NCBI RefSeq assembly: GCF_949628215.1
Contig: NC_134283.1
Coordinates: 10,663,638-10,727,637, forward strand
Length of the DNA: 64,000 nucleotides
Direction of reading: 5' to 3'
DNA from: Phalacrocorax aristotelis
Taxonomy: Eukaryota > Chordata > Aves > Suliformes > Phalacrocoracidae
The translations under genes and the position numbers were made by a program. Within the stretch, counting starts at the first letter, position 1; each line of letters starts with the position of its first letter. Below the pieces are notes generated by a model. That model saw only the letters and a program-made list of their open reading frames with translations, was not told the origin of the DNA and did no database searches. Positions 13,801 to 28,800 of the stretch are shown one piece after another.

Positions 13801-16800
13801 AGAACTGACACAATGTTTGCAGTAATAAGCTGTGTTGGCAAAATTCTTGTAGATGTCACCAAAATGTAAATGAACTCCACTGACTCAGGGAAGCAATCTC
13901 CAGAAGAAAGAGACACAGAACTTATTTGCATTTAGCAGGGGATTACAAATATCATTGTTCTCTCTCCTCCTCTCAGACTGAAACTGTTGGCTCAGTGTCA
14001 GCAGCACAGAGGTGCATTTCTCTTTCTTGAAACTAGTTTAATACCAAGAGAATAAAGTGTGTATCCCTGTGCTTGTCAGCTAGCTGTTTCACACATACTT
14101 TGCTGCAGGAATCCTGATTCTCAGTACTAGGAATATAGTATATGATACAGTACAGCAGAAACATGTAGAAGTACATAATTGGTACAGAAACAAAGAGGTC
14201 AGTCAATGAAAATACAAGACAGTCATCACTTCAGTAAGATACAGTGAGGTCAGTTCACAAGCTTTTATTGGGCTCCAAACATTTTCTTGCCCCGAGTACT
14301 ACTCCGGAGATAGTAGTCAGCACAGGCTTTGCAAAGTACTACAGAAACACCATTCTGGAAATACTCTGTGGAACATGAGTTAACACGAAGGAAAGTTTAC
14401 CTGATGATAAAAATGCATGAACAAGGCAGGTATAATGCAACATCTTAATTTTTGTTGTCTGGAGGGAAGAAACAGCATAAGGACAAAAAAATACACAAAG
14501 ATAGTACAGGAATGTTACTTACACTTCCCACTTTTTAAGGAATGTAAAGCAAAATATGAAAACTCTAACAGACCTAAGTGCCATACTTTCACTATAAAGA
14601 ATAAGTAGCACAGTAATCCCCACCACAGAAGAGACAGGGAATCAAGATGGGAGTGGGGGGGAACCAAACCAAAGAAACCCATGTTTCCATAGCAAGTCTC
14701 TTTTTTCCTATTTTCCTATTTACATAACCCATGTACTATTCATTAGAAGTAATCGCTCAGCTTAAAGAAAAAGTGTGCTGGTAATTCATGCCTCTTCCAC
14801 AAGTCATAGAAACTGCAGGAAAAATATGCAGGATTAGAACTGTGACTTAACACAGAGCATAAGACACAGGTCATGTGCCACAGAAAGCATCAGTTGGGTT
14901 TCATTTAAATCACAAGTCAGTTCAAGGAAGAGCAGAGTTAAGCTATTGCCCTTTTGGTTCTTGACTTACAGAACACATTCAGTTAAAGCACCACTCTACT
15001 CAAATGCATTGCTGTGTCAATTTGCAGCCTCAGTGCAACCATCTGTCCTCATAAGACTGCAAAGCAATTTGAACACTGCCAGCCCTTTCAGAAGGCACTC
15101 ATAAAACGTTCTTCTGACAAAATTGGATCATACTTGTACTAATAGAGGTCAGCGTGGGACTTCGTGTCTGAACAGGCCTAAAAAAGGGTCACAGTCTTGA
15201 TGTGCTAAAATTTTGCACATTTAGTTTATTGTTTGGTGCTTGAGAAATTGACTTGTCTCATGAGAGATGTTAGCATCCTAATGATTTGTTGTTGGGTAAC
15301 ACGCTACTTTTCAGTAATAATACCATGCCTTCCCTTTGAAAAGCAAGTAAGCATTTAGACTTTGGATGCCAAGTTTCTGATACATCATCTTTTCTACCAG
15401 GACAGAAGAAAAACTACGTTGGATATACAGGCAGTAGATTTCCAGTCATGTAGCTAGCTGTCCATTGCACTGCAAAGTCCAGCAAGCACCACATCCTCCC
15501 CACTGTGTAGGACACTATTTTATCCTAACAGGGAGCTAACACATGCTAAATAAGTCTACAGATTTTCCTTCTGCAACCCACCAAAAGCCATGTGGCCTGT
15601 TACACAGGGAACCACAATGCCCTGCCACATATTACTTATTAAAATAGGGCACCCGCAGCATCAGAGTTATATGGGGATAGTTAGTCTCTCAGCCCACTCC
15701 CTTTAGCAGTTGTTTCATCCAAGTCAGCAGGGAAGAGACGGGTAATAAGCCTGCCTCCTCTGTCTCCTCTGCAGTTACGAAGGCCAGGCAAACTGGCATT
15801 CACCAAATGGAAATAAAACATGCCTTAAAGTCAGCATCTCTCCTACCACTTTATGGAAACATGAAAACCTTGCTTCAGACTGCTAAGTTGCAGTGAAAAA
15901 AGCCTAATTTTATCAGTAGAAATTGCCAGTGAGAATGAGAAGAGCTCTTTATTAAAGGATGGTAAGATAAAGCTAAGATTAAGGTTGACATTAGGCAAAC
16001 TGATTTCATATTAATCCTGATTTGGGATCATAGCACAGCAACTATTTCATTATAATATGCATATATACACATTTGTAGGAGGTATACATGGGTTTTATGG
16101 GTTTGATGTATTCATATTAAATTATCTTGAGTAAGAATCCAAAGGACAGTGTTTATAGAGCAAATAAGAGTAGTAAAATATTCCATTAATTCAAAGACAT
16201 CCATCACAAATGTCACCACATCCCTACCATAGAAAGAAGTTCCATACAAATGTTATATACATACCGACAGGGCCTGCAGCTGCAACCCATTCCGCTCTCC
16301 CCAGCCTCTGAGCCCCACATTGCACACTGCAGCCAGGACTGCTTTTTGTGGTAAGGCAACTAATCCTTTTAACCCAGTCTTTGACCTAACTGAAGAGGCT
16401 AGTGACCGAACTTGCTGCATCTTCTTCCTGTCCACCCTAAACAAGCTGTCCTGTGCAAGGAGCACAGACAAGGTGCCGGAGCAGAAGGAAGAGGTGTTAC
16501 TGTTTTCTTTGGCTCTTCAGTGTTAACTAGTAGGACAAATAAGTTGAATGTATTTTTATTTGGACAAAGCTTAATGGAACAATGGTACAAATGGTCTTTG
16601 AAATGAAAGATCCCACTCTTGCAGATGAGGGTTTCCTTACCATCTCCTCCATGGTTTGCTCCTTCTACTCAGGAAGGTACTGTCACCCTAAAGAAGTCAC
16701 ACCTAAAGAAAAAGTGACAGATCAACTACATGTGATTCCAAGGTTTGAGCACCCTTCTCCTATATTTATTCTTGTAATTCAATGCCAATAATGAAGATTA

Positions 16801-19800
16801 ACTATACTGTCTTTAAAGGAACATATTAATTAGAATTTAAAATTCTTACTTCAAGCAGGGAAAAACCTTGAAATTAATTTTTTCTGCTTAAAATTGCTTT
16901 TAGAGTTTACAAAAAAAAAAAAGAAAACCTACCCAAACAAACAAAGAAAAAAACCCCACCAAAGCTATGATCAAAAACAATTTGCCAAAATTCTAGTGGA
17001 GAAAAATAAAAACCTCATTAAAAAATACAACCATAACAAAAAAGTATATTTCAAATCTAATTCAATAAGCTTGCAAATAATTATTATAGTTTTGTTCCTA
17101 ACTAATAGATGCTTGCATGGATGAATAATTACTCTGATCTCATACCATGACCATTACGCATGCACATTAAACCTGCACATATAAAACTGGTATAAATGCA
17201 GTTTTGAAAAAGACAGCATTCCCCCAGCACATCCTACTGACATCCTGCTCATTTGGAGTCCTACCTCACTGAAGTGTCTGCTTCTTTGTCATTTCATGTT
17301 TGGAAATAATTGAGAGATGAGCAGATAACTGAGCCAGTGCACAGGATAATTTGACTGGACACTGTATTGATTCCTCCTATAACGATTCAGGAACTGGTGG
17401 TGATGAAGATGTGTTTGGATAGAGTAGTAGTAGTGCAAAAGAAATTACGGGGTACCTGTGCTTCATCAGTGATATCTACGTCATAGTGAGAGAGTAAAAA
17501 AAGAAATCTTGTTCTAAATGAATTAGAGTAAATAGGACCATAATTCATACAGTCAGCAATCATCTTGACAAATATTGTAAATTAATGCATTACACATTGT
17601 TCATTATTTTTTATCTCGCAGTAATTTTCTAAGGCTGATATATATATATATGTTTCCCTTTGCAGAGTTTTTTGGGTAATCAAACACTGATAAAGGGCAA
17701 CATGAGGAATAAACATACGCAGTATTAGACTATCTCAAATCTTTCTTCACAAGCAGTGTTTATCTCCAAGTAACATAGGAGATGAACAGCAGCAGTGACT
17801 TTCCTTTCAGAACCAAAAAGCTCACTGAACAGTCTTAGCACTTTCTGAATCAACAAGGTTGCCCACACCTTCATAACCATTCAGTGCTTGCAAGCTCAGG
17901 TATATTGTTAGCAATGAGGCCATCTGTTTTTATCATCAACCCTGTCTTCCTTGGTCCAACCCTAAAATCTGGTATTTTAAGAAACCATGCAGCAGCTGCT
18001 AGTTAGAAAAATCTGTGATCTCATCCCCACAAGGACTTAACAAGATAGTATTAACAAGTGACACAGTAAATATGAACACATCAATTATTTTAATAATCCA
18101 AACAGCATGGTATTTCTTGTATCATATGCTGTCAGCCCAAGGGAGATGAGAGGATCTAAAGTGAAAGTCCCTGCACTATATGATATTCAGTACAGCCGTT
18201 AGAACAAATTGTAGTAGGACAACATACACAGGCTGAACATTATAAAGCTGTAGGTGTAGCTCCATAACACATAGTGGTTATCCTTGTTAACATTTCTAGC
18301 ACATTTCTCCAATAAATACCAGTGCAGAAGCTAGCTAGAAGGTGGCAGGGGTTCAAATGGGATTTTATTTTTGCATAGCATTCATACCTTCCTTGGTAAA
18401 GAATTGCAATCTGTCCCTTTATCTCCAGTAGCTAAAAATAACAACAAACCAAACCAACCAAAAAAACCACCCAAACAAACAAAAAAAGCACCCCACAAAC
18501 CAAAACCACATACACACACAAACAAAAAAACCAACCCACAAACAGAAACCACAACCCACACCTAACTTCAAACGACATTCCCTTACCAATTTACAGTGGA
18601 AGGCAGGACCTCTCCCTTCTCCAAGTCATGAACAACATACCACTGTCGTACAGTGTCAAGACAACCCCACCACTCTGATTAAGACCCCTCAAAAGCTACC
18701 TTGTGATGCACAAGACAGGGATGAGGAGTTAAAGGAGCTACTTGATACATGCAGAGATTTCAAACCTTTCCCATTTAATGTTATTTGTTAAGCTTCAGGT
18801 CAGTGGGTACTTTGGATTAAAAAAAAAAAAAACAAAACAAAAAAAAAAAAAAAGAAAAACCCTACCTACTTTCCATTGCCATTCCAACTGGGCATTTTGC
18901 CAGTACAGTTATATTTAGGATATGCTGTGAAGTCCATGCTTTTATAAATTCTGAGAAATAGCTGTTCACCTACTACTACAAGGTAATGTAGTATTTCAAA
19001 ATTTGAGGCAATAAGGTAATTCTGAGTTTCATCTTGTCTTTACAGCAGATCAAAAACTTACTGTTGGCTTTTTAATAATTAGTATGAGGATCATCTCGGC
19101 TTTTTACATATTTCACATTCCAGTTACAATAACCATCAGGAGTTCATGCTTACATTAAAGCACACGAGCTTTAAAGATAATACAACCACCTTTTCTAAGC
19201 TTATTTTTGTTCAATTTCAGCAAATTCATCGGTCATTGCATCGTTCTTGCTTTAAGCAATTAAAGTTCAAGGCTTTCATATCAGCGTTCACTTGGTTCAC
19301 TCATTCAGCTACCGCTCATGCAGACTGGTAGTCTTTCATGGAGGCCTCTGATTTCAGCTGTGGGTCTCGCCAGACTTTGGACAGGTGACCTGGTGGAGAA
19401 CACTGGGGTAAAATGTGAATTCCAGCCCTGGGTGGTTGTTGTTACTTGGTCCCCTCCACGAGCCAGAGCACCTTTTCACAGGAAAGGACCACGTTTTTAC
19501 TGCTTTTCAAAGCTCAGTGACTCTACAGCTGTTGGAAGAGATTTTCCCCAAGTCTTTAATTGCAAGGTCATTATGAAAATAGTATCCAGCACAGATGACA
19601 CACATCTCACTGTATTTTCCTAGGATTTGATATTTCTTTGGTAACCCTGGAGCACTACTTTTCCCCTTTTATTACTTTCAGTACTACAGCACTTTCATGA
19701 ATAAGCCTTTTTCAGAATAGCATTCACTTTCCTCCTGCTCACACATTGTGTCTACTGTGCCATATTAAAATAGGAGCTATTTTCATGCTGTCAGTTTCTT

Positions 19801-22800
19801 CACAAAAAAAATTAATTGTCTACTAATGCAAAGAATATAAAATTTCAAGTTGCTTTTAATCTTTGAATGTCTTTTAATCTGATTATTCACACATAAGAAA
19901 CTGAAGATGTTCATACATTCACACCAGAATTGAAGTAGCAGTGTACCCAGCTATCTCATGCAAACACTAGTCCGCATAAGAGCAGGTGCCTACAATCTAC
20001 ATATCTAAGTTTAGCATTCTCTTTGAGATGGTGATAAATTCCTCTAATGTGAGCTTTTTACGTTGCCCTCATACTGAAGCCCATTCTGAGTTCTCCTGTA
20101 CTGCAAGACTATGATGTAATATATAACTTTTTGGTAGGGAAGAAGTATGTTTAGTTAATTTGAATAGAGGCACCTTAACTGGCAACACCATGTGAATCCT
20201 CATTACGAACCTAACAATGGAACTCTTATCTGCCAGCACCTAATTCAATGAATAATTAAGGCAGATAAGAGGAAAAGGAAGAAGGGGTGCCATTCTTTTG
20301 TGTGTGTGATTCTTTTTTAATTTGCTAATCAGCAATTGTAAAAGTACTTGCTGTTAGCAAGTATGTAGGTGAAAATCCCTTTGCAGTCATGTGTGATCAG
20401 TATAACCAGGGACAGAAATAACTTCCTTTTCTATTACAAAGTGGTTTATATCTTCTCCATGTATTTGCCCATGCACTTGAAAGGGGATAGAAGAGGATTT
20501 TACACCAGCCTAGATACTAGTTTCTCCACCAAGAATCCCATAGCTTTTTTCAAAAATTCGTTTTTTTTTTTCTCTCCAGTGGGTAAATAGGAACAATTTA
20601 ACAGGCAGATTTCTACTACCAATATTAACAGAAGTAAGGGAGGTAGGATGGTTTGCATACAGGCATGTTAGGAGTTAACAGCAGGGCTCAGGAAACAATC
20701 AAGGGTCAATCTGTGCTGCAGTGGTGCGTTAATAGTCAAAGGAAGATCATTCTGCCTCACAAAAATAGCAAATTGTGTCCAGAGGTGAAATCACAGTTCT
20801 CTGATAAACTGCAAGAACAACAGATAGTGACCTTTAACATCAGACTAAACATACAAAGCACATCCCTTTGATGTGAACACCACTACTGTGAGAAGGTGGA
20901 AGCTGGAAGGTATTTCTCTCTCCCTGTTGTTCCGAGCAGTGTCCATAAAAGAGCTTTTGTTTAGGTAGTCTTATTAGAACCACTCCTGCAGGGCACACTT
21001 ATTTTCTGGGACTGAACCATTTTCTGGTCCCTTTTATTCAAAAGGCCACAAAAACTAGCTAACCTTAAAAACAGTCAGTATTCCAGGTTAAGATGTTGCC
21101 AAGGGTGCTCTGTGGGCACCGCAGAGGTTCTAACCTACATGCAACACCGTTCATTACAAAGGGATTTATAAAATCATTGTAACTCAAAATTTAATCAAAT
21201 TTCCCATAACATATAATTATTTAAATGTAGTCTAATCTAAGAAACGGTGTGCTCACAGAAAAAGCCAAAGTTCTTGTTCTAGCCTTACTCTGTATCTTGC
21301 TATTATTATTCTCACTCAATCTCCTTTGGTAGCAATGCAGAACAGCGCACACTGCAATTTGTTTCCTTTAGAAATACATTCCTTCTTTAAAATCATCTCT
21401 GAAGGTAACAAATAGCTTAGTTTTTAGAACAGGGTGGAATACCCACAGCTGAGACTTGTAGTTGCCTGGAGAGAAAATGGTGCAGCATACACAGATGATT
21501 CTCAGGGTACCTGTAAATATCAATCCTTAGCATATGTCTTCTGTTTGGTGAACAGCCCAGGACCTCTTCCAACTTCCCAGCAGATAGGAAGGTGTAGCTG
21601 CCTCATGTCTAGCAGCTATTAATGCTTACCCTGTGCTGAAACTAGCCTTGAAGGGGAAACTACATTTTATATATAAAGCATACACATATACACACTGAAG
21701 TTTATAAAGAAAGTTTATAAAGAAAGGTAAATAAATGTACTTTCCTAAAGGCTACACTTGGTTTTTTGGGGGGGTTGTTTCTTCATTTGTTTTTGAAGTC
21801 TCTCCTCTGCCACCTCAAATGGAAGAGCAACCAACATAATATTATTCCTAAGAAGGAACTATGTGGAACCTATAAAATAAGCTATATATGCAAGGCAGCA
21901 GAACATAATGCTATTCCAGGAGAAACACCACTGCCTATCAGCTGGGGGGAAGTTACTTTTTCCAGCCCTTCAGTGGTGTCAGTGTCCTCTCCTCTCTAAG
22001 CTTGACTCAGCTTTGCCAGCCAGAGATAAATATGGGAGAGGGCAGAATACACGATGTGTACCAAGCAGCCCCTAGACACTGCACAGCATATATATGGAAT
22101 GGTGTTTGGCTGTATGGCAAGTCCTATACTCCGGTTTACCAGTCCTCTAACCAAATGGGTCTTCTATAGTAAGCAATAGTGATTTTAAAGAAAGGGATTT
22201 TTTTCCCCCCAGTTTTTCAAATCTTAATGTTTGAGTGACTTAACTATTATTGATCTTTCAGTGTCCTTGAATTTTGGTGGCTCCTTCGGCAACAAAGAGA
22301 ACAGGTGATTTAAATCATCCCAAGAATCAATATCTCTTTTGCTATTATTGACATTCCTGCAGCTGTCTAAGCAGAAGTCCTAGTCCTATTCAGACAAAAT
22401 CTGAGGGAATGAAATAGCTTCTTAATGGTATGAGAAAACTCCTTGGTTCATGCAGGCAGCTACTGCTGTAACTTTTACAGATACAAATAATAATGTAAGT
22501 CATACTATAGGCTTTGTATACTCTGTGACATCAACACCATAATTCATAGAAAAGTGCATAACAACACTGCAAAACAATTTTAGTTATTTAAAAAAATTCA
22601 GGTCACCTTGAAAGAAAGACCAAGAAATATCACATATGATATCACCTCTTAAAGAAAGATTTGTGGATTCCGGCATTTCTTAACAGGTTTCTGTCTTAGC
22701 AACCAGTTCCTTACATAACTAGCTAGATCAGTATTTCACTTGTAATTATTTTCTAAGTAGTGAACGTCAACGTCAATCATTCCTCTACATATATTTTTTT

Positions 22801-25800
22801 TTAGTAGATTACTACTGTTGAAGACTGGAGATAAGGACGGAAAAAGCGACAGGATTATTTCAATTGGAAAAGTCCTAAATAAGAAGCACCACATAGCCAC
22901 AAGCACTCTAGAAGGAGTGTTCGAGGTATTTGTAGGGTGGATATGATTCCTGAAGCTCAGTTAGTAGCTCAGTCTCAGAACTTTGTTGCAGATACCCATC
23001 TTTGTTAGCTCTTTTCCAGAGTTTCAAATCATGTGAGCAGGTTAATGAACGCTGAAGGATGCTGGTTATTAGAACCAATCAGATAGTTCAATGCAACAAA
23101 AGGAAACTACAAAACTTCATAATTTAAAACATCTCATAAATTTGAGCCAAATTAATAATAATCAGAGGTGGATAGCAGATTTACAGATTCATAAATGTAT
23201 GTAGCGGGTAACAGAACACAACTCAGCTGCTCAACAGTTGTTACTGTTAGAGCTAGCAAGAATTTCATCACTGCCTTCTCATTTTCTCTGTGGAGGTAGA
23301 AAGTAAAGTTTGTAAAGAATAGAACTTTTCTGTGGAAAATTTTGGCTTTTAGGGTTTTTTTTTCCACCAATATCTAATCTATATTGATTAGATTTTTCGC
23401 CTGGGCTACATCTTGCATGAGCTGTCATCTGCCCTATACCTCTTTAGGTCACATTGGATATAGTTCAGACAGAGGGCAACCTCCTAAAGAGAAGACATGA
23501 GACATCTAGATAATAGTTCAAGCAGAAAGACTGCTGAGGTAAAATACAGAATTATTTGCCAATTACAATATTTCAAGCCTTTCCCTCTCAGAATAAAAAG
23601 AAAAATTATTATATTGCTACATTTTTTTCCAAATTCTGTATGAGAAGTTTATGTGCCAAAATACCAAAGTTTCTCACAATAAAACAAAATTACTGCTTTT
23701 GCACCGGTCAAGTCACTACCAACCTAAGTTGGATCTGAGCTTATGAAAGTAACTTTACTTTAATAGGTAAAATAAGATTCTCATCATAGTTATTTCCAAG
23801 CCCTGATGTAGAGTTTCTGAAAAAAGCATTGGGCTCGGGTCCTGCTTATAAAATTGTATTAGTTCAAAGTTGTTTGTATAGGAGAAAATAGGGGAAGGAA
23901 TACATTGTCCATCACAAAGTGGGCTGTTACACTTCCAGAGTGATTTGTTTCACTGCAGTGGTATTTATCATGTTGATAAAATAGACCATGGATCTGAAAA
24001 TTGGAAGATTTTTCCTGTTAATTTGAAACAGCCCCTATACATGCTGCTGTGACATCAACATAATACCCTAAAGCCACAGCATCTGAAAAGATTTATTTTC
24101 TGAGCGTTTATGCAGCCACATTCTCTTTGCTTCTGACATTCTCAATTTGCAGGCTGCTGGTGATCCAATCTTATTCATTCTAGCTCTATAATAAGGATGT
24201 CAATGCAAGAAGAGAAAAGTCATTATCTGATAGCCAGCAGACATGATAAAAAGGCAGAGTTAGATATCTCAGAGGAAAGGCCACCCTTTCTGCCTTGGAT
24301 GAGCTTCTCAAGGTCATGGGCGGCTTTTGTACCTCTAAGTGTGCTCCAAATTCACTTTAAGCTGAGTGCATCAGATAAAACTGAAATGTCCCTACCACAC
24401 AGTCTCATGTTCTGAATAAGGTTTTGATTTTCTTACTGTTAATCAGTGAACACTATTAACTATGATTAGAACATATATATGCAGTGAGAAAGATCAAAGT
24501 GGAAATGTGAGCTGCAGAGAATCTTGGTCTACATTTATGGGTCCTGCCTGGTTAACGGCATTCATATGGGTTTGGATTGTGCCAAAGTATCTCCCATAGT
24601 AGCAATAATCACAAGACTTGCTGACCATTTGTATAAAAAGATTTTTACCTCAAATTTAAAAATCAATATCATCTGTTTTGGGGAACTGTTTAAATGTCAC
24701 AGCTGCAGGAACTGACAGCAAAAATTTATTTATTCATCAACTTTGCCAAATAACTCTTAAGTACCATTCCAAAAGGTAAGCGACCATCAAGCACAAGTTA
24801 ACGGGCTTCATAGGCAGTAAGTGGATGAAAGTTTGAGCTGCAATATACATGAGCTAAAGTAGATCAAACAATTTTTAATCTATGAATATGTACACCATAC
24901 GATGCCCTTTACAAGCCACATTAAGGTAAAAGTTTTAAGCAATCCCTATACGGTTATTATTGAATATCAATTGTAGCTTAAGAGGCAGTTTAATCTTATG
25001 CATGCAAATCAGAAAAGCATACAGAACAGGAGGACAACATGTGACTGGCTGTAGGTAGCAGAGGAGAGCAGTGTGAGGAAACTAAATATGCTCCTGGGCC
25101 TCCTGAACTGAAAATTCCTTTCCCCGTACTATTTGTATGGCTCTTGTAAAACTGATTTATAGAGAGGACATTTCCCAGATTGGTCTAGTCTTCCACTCAT
25201 TTGCTCAACTTTGCTACAAGATAATAAGATAAAGAAGATAAATGCAAAAGCACCAATAGCCTGGCCTGTTCTTAGCATCATCATCAGTTCCTTTTAAATG
25301 CTGTTTAAACATTTAACATACTGAGGTAGCAGTTCTTATCCTCTTTCTGTATCTCTCTAGAACATAAGAAGAACCTGATGCATGGTGTTCCCATAGCTTA
25401 ATGAGTGTAACTGGTGAGCCAAGTGGTTTTATTCTTTTGATGTTAAAAACACACAGATGTGAGTTTGCATTGTAGCATGACAGTCTGCACTACCATAGAG
25501 CTGCTTTAGAGGGCAAGAACCCAAACATTCAATGCATTAAAATGTTAAGGCAGTGCGACCTAATTCATTACACTTGACACAAGCCATTGCCATAGCCAGA
25601 CCTACAAAACCCTTTCTTTAGTGACCAATTTTCCATCTTCCATCCTTCAATGATAGCTACAAACTCCCTGTACTGACCCAGTTTTTAAGTCTTTCTGGGT
25701 CCCCAGCTATTCCTACCTTACCAAGTTGCCATCACAGCTGCTGTAGATCTTATGTGATGGAGCACTCAACAATTGGTGTGCCAAGATTAATCTTTCACCA

Positions 25801-28800
25801 GAGGCACAGAAGGTAGTCTTGTGAGAAGACGAAAAGTAGATTGTGAGAAGCTATTTGAGGAGAACATACCTAGTTTCTTTCCCCTCTGAACCAGTCAGAA
25901 TTAGTAAAAAGCACAATATTTTCCTCTTTTTTATACTGGGGAGGGAGCATTCAGTTCCAGTTTTATCATTAAGTGGGACACTTAACCAGGGAGTCAGAAG
26001 AAAGCATAGATTCACCCAAAGCATTCCATGGAAAATGTGCTGATTTCAATATCATGTTTGACAGAGCTGAGCTGTTCTCTTAAGCTTTTCCTTTTATGGA
26101 ATTACTGAAAATTATTAATACTTTCACTACACCTAGGGATTGGAAAGGTTAAAAAAAAACATAAAATCAAAACCTGTTAAACTGCCATTCCATTTAAAAC
26201 TGGCAGGTTGTTTGCACAAAAATAAAAGAGTTAAACAAAGTATAAGTGTAAATCAAATACAGGCCAGATCTGAAGCCATTCCTGATGTATACTTGGGATA
26301 ACCAAGTCCCATAAGCAGATGACATCCTGTCATTAATCTAGCGTGAGAGGTTCCAACCTTCCTCAGAATCCAGAGGAAATAGCTTTGAATCCAACAGAGA
26401 CTTTTGTTCTTTTTCTGTTGTTGTTCTTTTTTTTTTTCTTTTAAAGATTTCTGCTCCTATGGAGCCTTTGCATTCAGTGACTTGAATAATACCCCTCTCT
26501 CCCTTGCTACAGTGATCCTCTGTACAAAGCCATTGCCTGTGATCCAAATCCTTTTTCAGCTTGTTTTTGTAATGCACCTACCTTTCTCATTTTGTGAGCT
26601 CCTGTCTGGGAGCCACAGAAATAAGCAGTGTAATAGCAGCCTGATAGCAGCCGCAGCCAGAGGCTTATTTCACAGTACAGCAGCAAGTGCAGAATCCAGT
26701 TGGTCACTTTTGGCCAGACTAAATCATCTTTGAACAGGATCCATTCATAAAGGCAAAATCATCAAAATTTTCATTGATTCCACTATTTTAGCTTATCTGT
26801 GTGCCTCACTGGGACATCTTAGCTCCTTCTTACCATCTGTCAGTCTCCTCCCCTTGATAAAGAGACTGCATATTCCAACACTGTCCCAAAGCGGGATAAC
26901 AAAAATAAGGATATCGGAAACATGCTTTAAGTTGCTTTGGTGTTTGAGACACCTTGTTGTGATTATTTAAAAATCAAAGCATACTATGCACTACCCTATA
27001 CTGAGCTTCCTCCTACTCATTTCCAGTCCTATACACTTTGTTAATATAGCGTATTTAAAGGTAATAGGAGAATCTAGATCATCAACCCCAAACAACTTGT
27101 GCTAACCCAGGGCACACATGTAATATAACATTGTTCTGTCAGTGTGTTTCAGCTCTAGTTCAGCAAGTAATCACTAAGCCCATTCTGTCCTCAGGCAAGG
27201 CTTAACTGAGGCTGGCATGGATTGTAGAGGTGTATGATTCTGCACAAAAAATCCTTCCAGTACAACACATCAGCACTTCTTCACGAGCTGTTCATGCATA
27301 TTTCAATCTGTGAAATAAAACCACTCCATGTCTCATACTCTCCACCAGTGATAATGTGAATCATCATCTTTCTTAAGTTGATAGATTTTAAATCAGAAGA
27401 AGAGATTTGGTTATCTTAGTAAGATCCACCCTTAAAATCACCCCCAATTTTTAAAGGGAACAAAGAAAACCCTATCAGTTACAGACACTACTGCAGCTTC
27501 AGTGGAGCTAATGTGCTTTCAGGTGGGGCGGGGGACCAAACAAACAAAAAACCCACACCCACAACCATTTCAGTATGGAGAAAAGTGATTTTCATTTATA
27601 TGTAGTGCTTCCCTTCTGTCTCATCTGGATACAAGCAGGTAAAAGCTGGTGAAGAAGAGAGAAGCTACTCCTGATAAAGGGCAGCATCTTGGATGAACCA
27701 AGCTCCCATGACACATCTGCACACTAAGGCATTTCATTGTGACAGGATCTGACCCAACTGAAATTTCAACATTCATTACTGCCAAGTTAGAAAGGAATAA
27801 TAAGTGTCCCTTCAAAGATAGTTAATGAGAAGGAGAAATAGCACAACATACACCATAAAAATGTAGAGTTGTACTACATCTCCTTCAGTTAGGTGGAGTT
27901 ACTTTACAAGTTGGTCTGTTGAGGTGCAGGAGCACTGGGTAAAATAATATAATGTGATATTTAAGGGGTTTTGCAGCTGGATAATTTATTGTCTAACATT
28001 GAATAGATAGTGTGGGCAATTTTCCACTAGTACTCTCATCCTAAATTAAGTGTTTGCTCATCTATATGTGCCCCTTACACTGTATTCGCAGCTGCAACAG
28101 CCAGCATGTAGCATTTGTGCCACAACTGGTTAGTTACACAACTCCCATCACTGGATAAAAGCAATGGTTTGTGCATCCAATGTAATTCATATTTAGAGGA
28201 TTAGATATAAATTCATATTTATGCATGTATTGTTTACAGTTTGCGGTTTCATGGAAAAAATACAACCTAGCTCAAAAAATTAAAAAGTTAGCACTCTGTT
28301 ATTGCTGTTATATTTATGGACTTTTCCGGATGCATCTATTCTGAATGAAAAAACAGAGCATTTTTATATACAGAAATGTACAGTTTATCAAAAGAAGATA
28401 TATTTGGATTAGAGGAGAAAAATTTATAAGATGTTCCTTTGCCAAAAGTAATGTCAACATCTTTTGCCCCCAAAAAATTCAAAACCAAAGAATTTATATT
28501 AACATAGCATCTCATTCTGTAGTAGTTAGTTGCTTCAGCAATTCCCATAGTAGTAAGTCAGTCTGTGAAGTCTGGCGGACTTGACTCATGGTGTCAGAGT
28601 GAAAATAATACCCTAAAAGAAGTTTATCAACTGCATATTATTTTAGGAGCTAGGCTAAGGGGAGTTACTCATCTATTGCAATGTTTCTTGTCTTTACCAG
28701 AGACTGGGTTCAATTAAGATTAAGAGCATAAAACAAGAAAAAGATTCATGATGGTGAGAAACAAGATAAAATAGATGAGATTTGGAACAGCTAAGGAAGC

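Noticed and set aside
16894..17124. Lys-rich frame
   Set aside because: It is a translation of an A-rich tract with no start context, splice signals or family match.
18371..18565. Pro/Lys/Thr-rich frame
   Set aside because: It is a direct translation of an A/C-only low-complexity tract.
26404..26733. 109-codon plus frame starting in a T-rich run
   Set aside because: The Phe/Cys-rich start comes from a poly-T tract, and the rest has no recognisable feature or conserved splice frame.
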